This document shows, in pieces, positions 24,526 to 31,544 of a stretch of DNA of 33,666 bases. Origin of the DNA: DATAUK01 sp036268295 (GTDB lineage Bacteria; Actinomycetota; Actinomycetes; JAFAQI01); NCBI GenBank assembly GCA_036268295.1, contig DATAUK010000037.1, positions 1 through 33,666 on the forward strand, written 5' to 3'. The first letter of the stretch is position 1. Each line of letters begins with the position of its first letter. A model generated the notes under the pieces. That model was not told the origin of the DNA and did not search any database. It saw only the letters and a list, made by a program, of their open reading frames with translations. The translations under genes and the position numbers were made by a program.

Positions 24526-24546
24526 AAGGAGCAGCAACGAGGTCAT
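24514..24546 (-). CDS. leuA leader peptide MTSLLLLTRP
   Basis: The ten-codon frame starts five bases after the stop of the PAP2 gene. Codons 4-7 are TTG, CTG, CTC and CTT: four Leu in a row, each by a different codon. A ribosome stalled there would free strand 2 to pair with strand 3 and spare leuA from termination. A TACCGT -10 box ends seven bases upstream, so the leader is probably leaderless. Confidence 0.8.
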   Translation of the reverse strand: MTSLLLLTRP

Positions 24547-24551
24547 CGAAA

Positions 24552-25382
24552 TCACGGTACCAGCCGAGGCTTGTATCGGCGTAACGTCGCGACGATCAGC
24601 ACCAGCAGCGCGATCGCGACGATGCCGTCGAACCAGTAGTGGTTAGCCGTCACGACGACGACGTACGCCGTGATCACCGGGTGAGCGATCGCGAGCCAGC
24701 GCCACCGGCTACGGCTCACCATGACGATGGCCGCAGCGACGATGACAGCCCAGCCGATGTGCACCGACGGGACCGATGACAGTTGGTCGGTGATGCCCTT
24801 GCCGAGGGCGCTGTAGACCGACTGGTGGTAGTGGTCGGCGAGATCGACCATGTGCAGGCTCGGGATCAGTCGCGGCGGCGCGACCGGAAGCAGCCCGATG
24901 ACCAGCGAGAGACCGGTGAACGCGACGACCAGGTTGCGCCACTTCGGATATTGGTCGCGATGACGCCAGAGCAGCCAGATCAAGGTCAGCGCGAGCAGCG
25001 GCGCGTGGGCGTACTCGTAGTAGCCGTTGCAGATCCGCGAGAGCGTGACGTGCGGCAGGATCGCGCGCTGCATCGCTGCTTCACTCGGCAGATGTAGCAC
25101 CCGCTCGGCGTGCCAGATCCAGCGGCCACGCCCGAAGGCGCCGGACTCGTGGAACAGCGAGACCTGTCCGACGATGCGCCAGAGGATGAAGAGCACGTTG
25201 AGAATGACGAAGTCGCGAAGGATCATCGGCCAGTTGCGATGGACCCGCGGCTTGGCCGGCGGCTCCGATGCAAGGCCCTCAGCGAAAGCCCGGCCGCACG
25301 AGCCACAGACGTCATCTGCCATCGGCACCCGGGCGCGGCAACCCACGCACACCCAGCCGGGCGTAACGGCGACTTCGGTCAC
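24552..25382 (-). CDS. PAP2-family membrane phosphatase/phosphotransferase with N-terminal zinc ribbon
   Basis: The 276-aa protein begins with a zinc-ribbon-like pair of Cys-x2-Cys (C12/C15 and C26/C29), then has about six membrane helices. SVPSVHIGWA and ANHYWFDGI match the two His-containing active-site motifs of the PAP2_3 (inositolphosphorylceramide-synthase-like) group of phosphatases and phosphotransferases; the substrate is probably a lipid phosphate or phospho-inositol donor, by family only. The GTG at 25382 is taken with AGGA upstream. The leuA leader lies immediately downstream, so some leuA mRNA may begin in or before this gene. Confidence 0.82.
   Translation of the reverse strand: MTEVAVTPGWVCVGCRARVPMADDVCGSCGRAFAEGLASEPPAKPRVHRNWPMILRDFVILNVLFILWRIVGQVSLFHESGAFGRGRWIWHAERVLHLPSEAAMQRAILPHVTLSRICNGYYEYAHAPLLALTLIWLLWRHRDQYPKWRNLVVAFTGLSLVIGLLPVAPPRLIPSLHMVDLADHYHQSVYSALGKGITDQLSSVPSVHIGWAVIVAAAIVMVSRSRWRWLAIAHPVITAYVVVVTANHYWFDGIVAIALLVLIVATLRRYKPRLVP
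24554..24559 (-). promoter_or_regulatory. -10 box (TACCGT) for the leuA leader
   Basis: TACCGT spans the PAP2 stop codon and ends seven bases before the leuA leader ATG. TTACGC lies 19 bases upstream as a weak -35. It resembles the CACCGT -10 of ilvB. Confidence 0.45.
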
Positions 25383-25453
25383 ACCGTCCTATCGGCCAAA
25401 CGGGTGACTCACCTGAGTCGAACTCTGCGGTTGCGGCGACCGCCGCCGGTCGC

Positions 25454-26281
25454 TCAGCAGTTCGCCGTCGACTTCGCTACCCGCACCGACGTGATGTGAC
25501 CTTGGTATTTCTTGGCGATCGGGTCGATGACGTGGTTGTTGTTGACACACAGTGAGAAACCCGAGCCCGATAGGTATACCCGACGCCCGGTGCCGTTCGC
25601 GACCGAGCTGACGTCGCCTTCGACGCCCTTGGTGTTGGTCTTCACCGAGTCGTTGTAGCACTGGTAGTTGGTGAACGAGGCTTCGGCGTCTCCGACGTCG
25701 GTCGTGATGAAGACGTGGCCGCCTTGGACGTCGCCGGTATTGCAGTTCGGCGCAACGTGGGGCACGGTGCCCTCCGGCTCGGTCGTGCGGGCCGAGCCCT
25801 TCGGCACCGGCGCGCAGTTCGCCGTGCTCTTGCCCTCGGTGATCCCGGTGACCAGCAGGTTCTCCGGACCCGAGCCGCCATCGGCGGGCGGCCCGAGCGT
25901 GAAGTCGAAGCCACGGTCGTAGCAGTAATTGAAGTGGGTGTGTCTCGTCGTCATGCCGCGCAGCCACACCCGGTGACCGGACTGGTTGTCGAGCACGGCG
26001 ATGATGTCGTCGAGCTTTTTCGCCGATGCCGGCACCGGGATGGTGCCCGGACCGCTGTCATAACACTTGCGAGCGGGCAGCTTGTCGGTCGCGACGATGC
26101 CCCACACGATGTAGACGAACGCACCGGCGTGAGGACAGATCTGCTTGCCCGGTGACGCGGCGGCGGTCCTCGACGGATGGGACGCCGCTCCGCTGGCTGT
26201 GGCGAATGACGAGGCGATGACGCTCGTCGCGGCCAGGATGAGTACGCCGGCAAGCCGGGCGGCCGGTGGGATTCGCTTCAT
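25454..26281 (-). CDS. Secreted Cys-rich protein of unknown function
   Basis: The 275-aa product has a clear signal peptide (MKRIPPAARLAGVLILAATSVIASSFA, cleavage near ASGAAS). The mature part holds eight Cys spread evenly, enough for four disulfides, and a STANC motif occurs twice (TEGKSTANC in the middle and VAKSTANC at the very end). Much of the body is Gly-, Thr- and Asn-rich, likely beta-structure. I do not recognise the family; no catalytic motif is evident. The ATG at 26281 has GGAG five bases upstream. It lies 71 bases before the PAP2 gene on the same strand and is divergent from the F420-dependent oxidoreductase. Confidence 0.7.
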   Translation of the reverse strand: MKRIPPAARLAGVLILAATSVIASSFATASGAASHPSRTAAASPGKQICPHAGAFVYIVWGIVATDKLPARKCYDSGPGTIPVPASAKKLDDIIAVLDNQSGHRVWLRGMTTRHTHFNYCYDRGFDFTLGPPADGGSGPENLLVTGITEGKSTANCAPVPKGSARTTEPEGTVPHVAPNCNTGDVQGGHVFITTDVGDAEASFTNYQCYNDSVKTNTKGVEGDVSSVANGTGRRVYLSGSGFSLCVNNNHVIDPIAKKYQGHITSVRVAKSTANC

Positions 26282-26321
26282 GGCACTCCAATCGCCGCGT
26301 TCTGACTCCGGACACTACCGA

Positions 26322-26327
26322 TAGCGT
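26322..26327 (+). promoter_or_regulatory. -10 box (TAGCGT) for the F420-dependent oxidoreductase
   Basis: TAGCGT ends six bases before the GTG at 26334; TTCTGA (26300-26305) is a possible -35 with a 16-base spacer. The spacing again suggests a leaderless mRNA. Confidence 0.4.
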
Positions 26328-26333
26328 GCGGCG

Positions 26334-27386
26334 GTGCCTGAGCATTACCGCCGCCGGCTCGCCGTCGACACCCAGCTCGTCGCTCCCCTCGGCCAGGAGG
26401 ATGACGCGGCCCGACGGCTCAAGGACCTCGGATTCGACGGCGTCTTCACCTTCGAAGGCCGGCACGACGTGTTCTTCCCGTTGGTGGCCGCTGCGCGCGC
26501 CGGAGTCGGGCTCGAGCTGATGACGAACGTCGCTATCGCGCTGCCGCGCAGCCCGATCCACCTCGCCCACGCCGCATGGGACCTGCAGACGCTGTCCGGA
26601 GGCCGGTTCCGGCTCGGGCTCGGCAGCCAGATCAAGCCGCAGGTCGAACGCAGGTACGGCGCACGATGGATCAAGCCGGTCGCTCAGATGCGTGAGTGGA
26701 TCGAGGCGATCCGCGCCATCTTCACCGCCTGGGAGACCGGCGAACGGCTGGACTACCGCGGTGACTACACCAGCCACACCCTGATGACGCCGATGTTCAA
26801 CCCCGGCCCCAACCCGCATGGCCCGCCATCAGTCCTGCTCGGCGCACTCGGGCCGCGGATGACCCAGCTCGCCGCCGAGGTCGCCGACGGCCTGCTGGTC
26901 ATGCCGTTCAACAGCCGACGCCATCTGGTCGAGCGAACCCTGCCGGCGATCGACGCCGGGCTGGCCGCAGCGGGCCGGCCGCAACGCGGCGCGGCCGGGG
27001 ATCGGTTCGAGATCGTCGCGGAGATCATCGTCGCGTGCGGCCGCGACGAGACCGAGCTTGCGGCGGCGCGGGCCGGCGCACGCTCGCTGCTCGCGTTCTA
27101 CGGTTCGACGCCGTCGTACCGGCCGGTGCTCGACGCCGAAGGCTGGGGCGATGTGCAGCCGGAGCTGACCGCGCTGTCCAAGCAGGGTCACTGGACCGAG
27201 ATGGGCCGGGCGATCGACGACACGATGCTCGCCACCCTCGCCGTCGTGGGCTCGCCGAGCGAGTGCGCCGGCCAGATCCTCGAACGGTACGGCGACGTCG
27301 CGACCAGGTTGGCGTTCTACCAGCCGTACCCCGCCGACCCCACGACGACCGGCGACCTGTTGGCCGCGCTCAGGCCAGGAAGCTGA
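26334..27386 (+). CDS. LLM-class F420-dependent oxidoreductase
   Basis: The 350-aa protein is a luciferase-like monooxygenase-fold enzyme, probably using coenzyme F420. Features are the N-terminal barrel (KDLGFDGVFTFEGRHDVFFPLVAAA), MTNVAIALPRSPIHLAHAAWDLQTLSGGRFRLGLGSQ, which is the typical LLM core, and the C-terminal VVGSPSECAGQILERYG. It resembles the TIGR03617-type group; the substrate is unknown. cofC/fbiD in the same window fits F420 production. The GTG at 26334 lacks a ribosome site but has a -10 box six bases upstream. The stop overlaps the convergent hydrolase gene by 17 bases. Confidence 0.87.
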   Translation: MPEHYRRRLAVDTQLVAPLGQEDDAARRLKDLGFDGVFTFEGRHDVFFPLVAAARAGVGLELMTNVAIALPRSPIHLAHAAWDLQTLSGGRFRLGLGSQIKPQVERRYGARWIKPVAQMREWIEAIRAIFTAWETGERLDYRGDYTSHTLMTPMFNPGPNPHGPPSVLLGALGPRMTQLAAEVADGLLVMPFNSRRHLVERTLPAIDAGLAAAGRPQRGAAGDRFEIVAEIIVACGRDETELAAARAGARSLLAFYGSTPSYRPVLDAEGWGDVQPELTALSKQGHWTEMGRAIDDTMLATLAVVGSPSECAGQILERYGDVATRLAFYQPYPADPTTTGDLLAALRPGS

Positions 27387-28221
27387 CCAGGATCTCGCGC
27401 ATCCGGTCGGGACTGTCGACCCAGGGGTAGTGGCCGGCACCCTCGATCTCGACGACCGTTGCGTCGGGCAGCGCAGCCGCGATGACGTGACCGGCGGCGA
27501 TCCCGGTCGACCCGTCGAGCCTGCCGACCACGATCAACGCCGGTCCGGTAAACGCCTTGAGTGCGGCCAGGAACTGTGGCCCGTCGAAGTCCGGCGCGGA
27601 GAACCCGGCCATCGCACGCAGCGACATCTGGCGCTCGGTTGTCGCGGCGTGTGCCTGGGCGCGCTCGTCCCAGCGGCCGTAGCTGAACACCCGCAGCTCG
27701 GGATGCGGCCGGTCACGCCGGTGCGCCGGCGCAAGTGCGATCTCGGCCTCAACCGCGGCGGCTTCGGCGTACCAAGGCTCGCCGGACCGACTCGCCCGGA
27801 TCGCCTTGATGTCACTTTCCGCGCCGCCGAAACCGCGGCCGGACGGAGTCAGCAGGACAAGTCGCGAGAGCCGGTCGGGATAGCGGGCTGCGTAAACCAG
27901 TGAAACGAAGCAGCCCGCCGAGTGGGCGACGACATCGACCGTCTCCAGCCCGGCCGCGATCCGCAGTTCCTCGATGTCGTCCGCCAGCCGTGGAAAAGAC
28001 AGCGAGGCGCGCTCGGTCGGCAGCTCCGACACCCCGGTGCCGCGCAGGTCGAACCGCAGCAGGGTGTGGGTCGCCGAGAGCCCCGCCAGGTCCTCGAGGT
28101 ACGCCGACGCGCGACCGGGACCACCCGGCACGCAAACGACGGGCGGACCCGCACCGATGATGTGATAGCCGAGCCGGGTCCCATCGGCGGCGTCGAAGTG
28201 GACGACCGACGTGTCGGGCAA
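27370..28221 (-). CDS. Alpha/beta hydrolase (proline iminopeptidase-like)
   Basis: The 283-aa enzyme has the alpha/beta hydrolase fold: an oxyanion HGGPG-like loop (VCVPGGPGRASAYLEDLAGL), LRFDLRGTGVS, the nucleophile Ser in VVAHSAGCFVS, the acid in VVGRLDGS, and the His in GAGHYPWVDSP. The GGPG loop and RGTGVS point to the proline iminopeptidase/epoxide-hydrolase side; the substrate is unknown. The TTG at 28221 is supported by GAGGA seven bases upstream, lying in the last codons of serA, with three bases between the genes. It is therefore probably the second gene of a serA operon. Confidence 0.85.
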   Translation of the reverse strand: MPDTSVVHFDAADGTRLGYHIIGAGPPVVCVPGGPGRASAYLEDLAGLSATHTLLRFDLRGTGVSELPTERASLSFPRLADDIEELRIAAGLETVDVVAHSAGCFVSLVYAARYPDRLSRLVLLTPSGRGFGGAESDIKAIRASRSGEPWYAEAAAVEAEIALAPAHRRDRPHPELRVFSYGRWDERAQAHAATTERQMSLRAMAGFSAPDFDGPQFLAALKAFTGPALIVVGRLDGSTGIAAGHVIAAALPDATVVEIEGAGHYPWVDSPDRMREILVSFLA

Positions 28222-28224
28222 CGA

Positions 28225-29820
28225 TCAGTCCTCGGGCAGGTAGGCGGCGCGAATCTCCGACGCGCCAACGGCGGTCGCGATCTCCTCGAGCGTTGCCGGC
28301 GGGATCGCCGAGTCCACTGTCAGCACCATGAGCGCGGCGCCGCCGGCCGCGGTGCGCGACACCTGCATGCCGGCGATGTTGACCGCCGCCTGGCCGAGCA
28401 GCTGGCCGACGATGCCGACGATGCCTGGCCGGTCCTCGTAGGTGACGAACACCATGTGCTCGCGCAAGCCGACCTCGATGTCGAACCCGTTGAGGCCGAC
28501 CAGCTTCTGGATCATTCGCGGCCCGGTCAGGTTGCCGCCGACCGACACCACCTTGCCGTCGGGCATCGCGCCTCGGAGCGTGATCACATTGCGATAGTCC
28601 GGGCAGTCCTCGGTCGAGACCAGCCCGACCTCGACGCCGCGCTCGGCCGCGAGCAACGGCGCGTTGACGAACGTAACCTGCTCCTCGACGACGTCGGTGA
28701 AGACACCTCGCAGCGCGGCGAGCTGAAGCACCGACACGTCGTACGCCGCGATCTCGCCTCTGATGTCGACGGTGAGGTTCGCCGGCACGCCACCCGCCAG
28801 CGCGGTGAACAGCCGTCCCATCCGCTCGATCAGCGGCAGGCTCGGGCGAATCTCCTCCGCCACGACCCCGCCGGTCTGGACGTTGACCGCATCCGGCACG
28901 AACTCGCCGGCCAGTGCGAGCTTGACCGAGCGCGCGACGGCGAGGCCGGCTTTGTCCTGGGCCTCGGTCGTCGAGGCGCCGAGGTGCGGGGTCACCACGA
29001 CGTTGTCCTCACCGAAGATCGGCGAGTCGGTGCACGGCTCGGCCACGAAGACGTCGACCGCGGCGCCGCCGAGCCGGCCTTCCTTGAGAGCCTGCGCCAA
29101 CGCGTGCTCGTCGACCAGCCCGCCCCTTGCCGCGTTGACCAGGATCGCACCGGGCTTGACCAGAGCGAGCTCGCGCTCGCCGATCAGGCCCTTCGTCTCC
29201 GGCGTCTTCGGCAGGTGGATCGAGATGAAGTCGCTGTCCCGCAACAACTCATCGAGGCTCACCAACTGCACGCCGAGCTGCGCGGCGCGAGCCGCTGGGA
29301 TGTACGGGTCGTAGGCGAGCAGTCGCACGCCGAACCCGGCCATCCGCTGCGCGAACAGCACGCCGATCCGACCGAGTCCGACGACGCCGACGGTCTTGTC
29401 ACTGACCTCGATCCCGGTGAACTCGCTGCGCCGCCACTGGCCGGCCCTGAGGCTGGCGTTCGCCGCCGGGATCCGCCGCGCGGTGGCGAGCAGCAGCGCG
29501 ACGGCATGCTCGGCGGCGGACACGATGTTGGAGATCGGCGCGTTGACGACGAGCACCCCACGGGCGGTCGCCGCCACGATGTCGACGTTGTCGAGGCCGA
29601 TCCCGGCCCGCGCCACGACCTTCAACTGACCCGCGGCGGCAAGGGCCTCGGCGTCGATCCGGGTAGCACTGCGGACGATGACCGCATCGACGTCCGCGAT
29701 GGCAGGCAGCAGCGCGGCCCGGTCCGCGCCGTCGACCTGGCGGAGCTCACAGTCCTCGGCGAGAACAGCGAGCGCCGCCGGAGCGAGCTCTTCGGCAATC
29801 AGGACAACGGGTTTGGCCAC
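28225..29820 (-). CDS. serA: D-3-phosphoglycerate dehydrogenase
   Basis: The 531-aa enzyme starts serine synthesis by oxidising 3-phosphoglycerate with NAD. The Rossmann motif is GVVGLGRIG; the catalytic trio is R232 (NAARGG), E261 and H279 (TPHLGAST), at almost the same positions as in the M. tuberculosis enzyme. After the dehydrogenase part come the intervening substrate-binding domain found in long SerA forms and a C-terminal ACT domain (about 455-531: VTYEDRPGIVGIVGQLLG) that senses serine. The GTG at 29820 has a TAGGCT -10 box six bases upstream and no ribosome site, so it is likely leaderless. M. tuberculosis also has serA between leuB and ilvC. Confidence 0.96.
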   Translation of the reverse strand: MAKPVVLIAEELAPAALAVLAEDCELRQVDGADRAALLPAIADVDAVIVRSATRIDAEALAAAGQLKVVARAGIGLDNVDIVAATARGVLVVNAPISNIVSAAEHAVALLLATARRIPAANASLRAGQWRRSEFTGIEVSDKTVGVVGLGRIGVLFAQRMAGFGVRLLAYDPYIPAARAAQLGVQLVSLDELLRDSDFISIHLPKTPETKGLIGERELALVKPGAILVNAARGGLVDEHALAQALKEGRLGGAAVDVFVAEPCTDSPIFGEDNVVVTPHLGASTTEAQDKAGLAVARSVKLALAGEFVPDAVNVQTGGVVAEEIRPSLPLIERMGRLFTALAGGVPANLTVDIRGEIAAYDVSVLQLAALRGVFTDVVEEQVTFVNAPLLAAERGVEVGLVSTEDCPDYRNVITLRGAMPDGKVVSVGGNLTGPRMIQKLVGLNGFDIEVGLREHMVFVTYEDRPGIVGIVGQLLGQAAVNIAGMQVSRTAAGGAALMVLTVDSAIPPATLEEIATAVGASEIRAAYLPED

Positions 29821-29826
29821 GTTGCC

Positions 29827-29832
29827 AGCCTA
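29827..29832 (-). promoter_or_regulatory. -10 box (TAGGCT) for serA
   Basis: TAGGCT on the minus strand ends six bases before the serA GTG. It is the same hexamer as at 14545-14550. No good -35. It lies in the 41-base gap after ilvC. Confidence 0.4.
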
Positions 29833-29861
29833 TCCAGAGCCCGACTGGCCGACTGCGACGG

Positions 29862-30857
29862 TCAGTCGGAGCGGATCCAGGACATGAGACCGCGCAGCTT
29901 GGCGCCGACCGCTTCGATCGGGTGCTCGGCGCCCTCGGCACGCCACTTGTCGAACTGCGGTCGGCCGGCGTCGTCCTCGGCGATCCACTCCCGGGCGAAC
30001 GTGCCGTCCTGGATCTCATCGAGGATCCGCTTCATCTCGGCCTTGGTCTCGGCGTTGACGACGCGCGGGCCCCGGCTGTAGTCGCCGTACTCCGCGGTGT
30101 CCGATATCGACCAGCGCATCTTCGACAGCCCGCCCTCATACATCAGGTCGACGATGAGCTTGAGCTCGTGCAGGCACTCGAAGTACGCCGCCTCCGGCTG
30201 GTAGCCCGCCTCGGTCAACGTCTCGAACCCGGCCTGGACCAGCGCCGAGACGCCACCGCAGAGCACCGCCTGCTCGCCGAACAAATCTGTCTCGGTCTCC
30301 TCGGTGAAGGTCGTCTTCAAGGTGCCCGGCCGGGTGCCGCCGATGCCCTTCGAGTAGGCGAGGGAGAGCGGCATCGCGTTACCACTGGCGTCCTGTTCGA
30401 CCGCGACCAGGCACGGCACGCCGCGGCCTTCCTGGAACTGCCGGCGTACCAGGTGGCCTGGTCCCTTCGGCGCCACCATGCAGACGTCGACGTTCGCGGG
30501 CGCGGAGATGTAGCCGAACCGGATGTTGAACCCGTGCCCGAAGAACAGCGCATCGCCGTCGTTGAGGTGCGGCTCGATCGCGTCCTTGTAGAGATGGCGC
30601 TGCACGGTGTCAGGCGCGAGCACCATGATCAGATCCGCCTCGGCGCATGCCTCGGCCGGCGTCACGACCCGAAGACCCTCGGCCTCGGCAGCCGCCCGGC
30701 TCTTCGAGGTCTCCGGCAGACCGACGCGTACGTCGACGCCGGAGTCGCGCAGGTTCAGCGCATGCGCGTGCCCCTGTGAGCCGTAGCCCAGGATGGCGAC
30801 GCGACGGCCCTGGACGAGCGCAAGGTCGGCGTCGTCGTCATAGAAGATCTCAACCAT
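29862..30857 (-). CDS. ilvC: Ketol-acid reductoisomerase
   Basis: The 331-aa class I enzyme isomerises and reduces acetolactate or acetohydroxybutyrate to the dihydroxy-acid precursors of valine/leucine and isoleucine. The Rossmann loop GYGSQGHAHALNLRDSG, the catalytic H108 in FGHGFN, K131 in PKGPGH, and the metal-binding D191 and E195 (ETETDLFGEQ) are intact. The short loop after the second strand (GLPETSKSR) suits NADPH. The ATG at 30857 has AAGGAG six bases upstream. It follows ilvN after 162 bases that contain repeats and a hairpin, so messages may be processed or partly terminated there. Confidence 0.97.
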   Translation of the reverse strand: MVEIFYDDDADLALVQGRRVAILGYGSQGHAHALNLRDSGVDVRVGLPETSKSRAAAEAEGLRVVTPAEACAEADLIMVLAPDTVQRHLYKDAIEPHLNDGDALFFGHGFNIRFGYISAPANVDVCMVAPKGPGHLVRRQFQEGRGVPCLVAVEQDASGNAMPLSLAYSKGIGGTRPGTLKTTFTEETETDLFGEQAVLCGGVSALVQAGFETLTEAGYQPEAAYFECLHELKLIVDLMYEGGLSKMRWSISDTAEYGDYSRGPRVVNAETKAEMKRILDEIQDGTFAREWIAEDDAGRPQFDKWRAEGAEHPIEAVGAKLRGLMSWIRSD

Positions 30858-30875
30858 GGGTGTGCTCCTTGAATC

Positions 30876-30997
30876 AGCGTCGCGCGTAGCGAGCGGCGGT
30901 CAGGCGGATGAGCGGCAAGGCCAAGGAGGCGTCGATAGTGAGCTATCGGCGCCGACGCGAACGCAGCCGATCGCCGGCTGAGCGTCGCGCAGTAGCG
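30876..30997. repeat. Direct repeats and central hairpin between ilvN and ilvC
   Basis: AGCGTCGCGCGTAGCG (30876-30891) recurs as AGCGTCGCGCAGTAGCG (30981-30997), one base longer. Between them a hairpin of GGCG-CGATAG / CTATCG-CGCC occupies 30928-30953 with a four-base loop and one mismatch. The layout looks like a small dispersed repeat element or an mRNA-processing site rather than chance. Confidence 0.55.
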
Positions 30998-31019
30998 CAG
31001 CTGCTGGTTCAACGAGCAC

Positions 31020-31544
31020 CTACGCTGTCCTTTCGATAGAACGAAGACTGCGGTCGGTGATGCTTCGGGCGCCGCGGCCGACCGCGACCATTCCGGACTG
31101 CACGAGCTCGCGGATGCCGAACGGCTCGAGCACCCGGATGAAGGCGTCCAACTTATCGACCGTGCCGGTGGCCTCGATCGTCACGGCATCCGCCGCGACG
31201 TCGACCACCTTCGCGCGGAACAGCTGGACGACCTCGAGCACCTGAGAGCGGCTCACCTGATCGGCCTTGACCTTGACCAGCAACAGCTCTCGCTGCACCG
31301 ACGCGTCCGAGTCGAGCTCGACGACCTTCAGCACGTTGATGAGCTTGTTGAGCTGCTTGGTGACCTGCTCGAGCGGCAGGTCCTCGACGTTGACCGCGAT
31401 CGTCATCCGCGAGACGTCCGGATGCTCGGTCGGGCCGACCGCCAGCGAGTCGATGTTGAACCCACGACGCGAGAACAACGCCGAGACCCGAGCGAGCACA
31501 CCGGGCTTGTTCTCGACCAGCACCGAGAGTGTGTGCCTCGACAT
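31020..31544 (-). CDS. ilvN: Acetolactate synthase small (regulatory) subunit
   Basis: The 174-aa regulatory subunit activates IlvB and gives valine feedback inhibition. It has an N-terminal ACT domain (HTLSVLVENKPGVLARVSALFSRRGFNIDSLAVG) and a second ACT-like C-terminal half (VKADQVSRSQVLEVVQLFRAKVVDV). The ATG at 31544 overlaps the ilvB stop by one base (TGATG); a GTG one codon earlier (31547) overlaps by four. Either keeps the two subunits coupled. Normal length and sequence for actinobacteria. Confidence 0.97.
   Translation of the reverse strand: MSRHTLSVLVENKPGVLARVSALFSRRGFNIDSLAVGPTEHPDVSRMTIAVNVEDLPLEQVTKQLNKLINVLKVVELDSDASVQRELLLVKVKADQVSRSQVLEVVQLFRAKVVDVAADAVTIEATGTVDKLDAFIRVLEPFGIRELVQSGMVAVGRGARSITDRSLRSIERTA

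Noticed and set aside
27922..30081. 719-aa open frame on the plus strand
   Set aside because: It lies antisense to the hydrolase and serA genes, is very rich in Arg, Gly and Asp, and has no family features; such shadows are expected at high GC.
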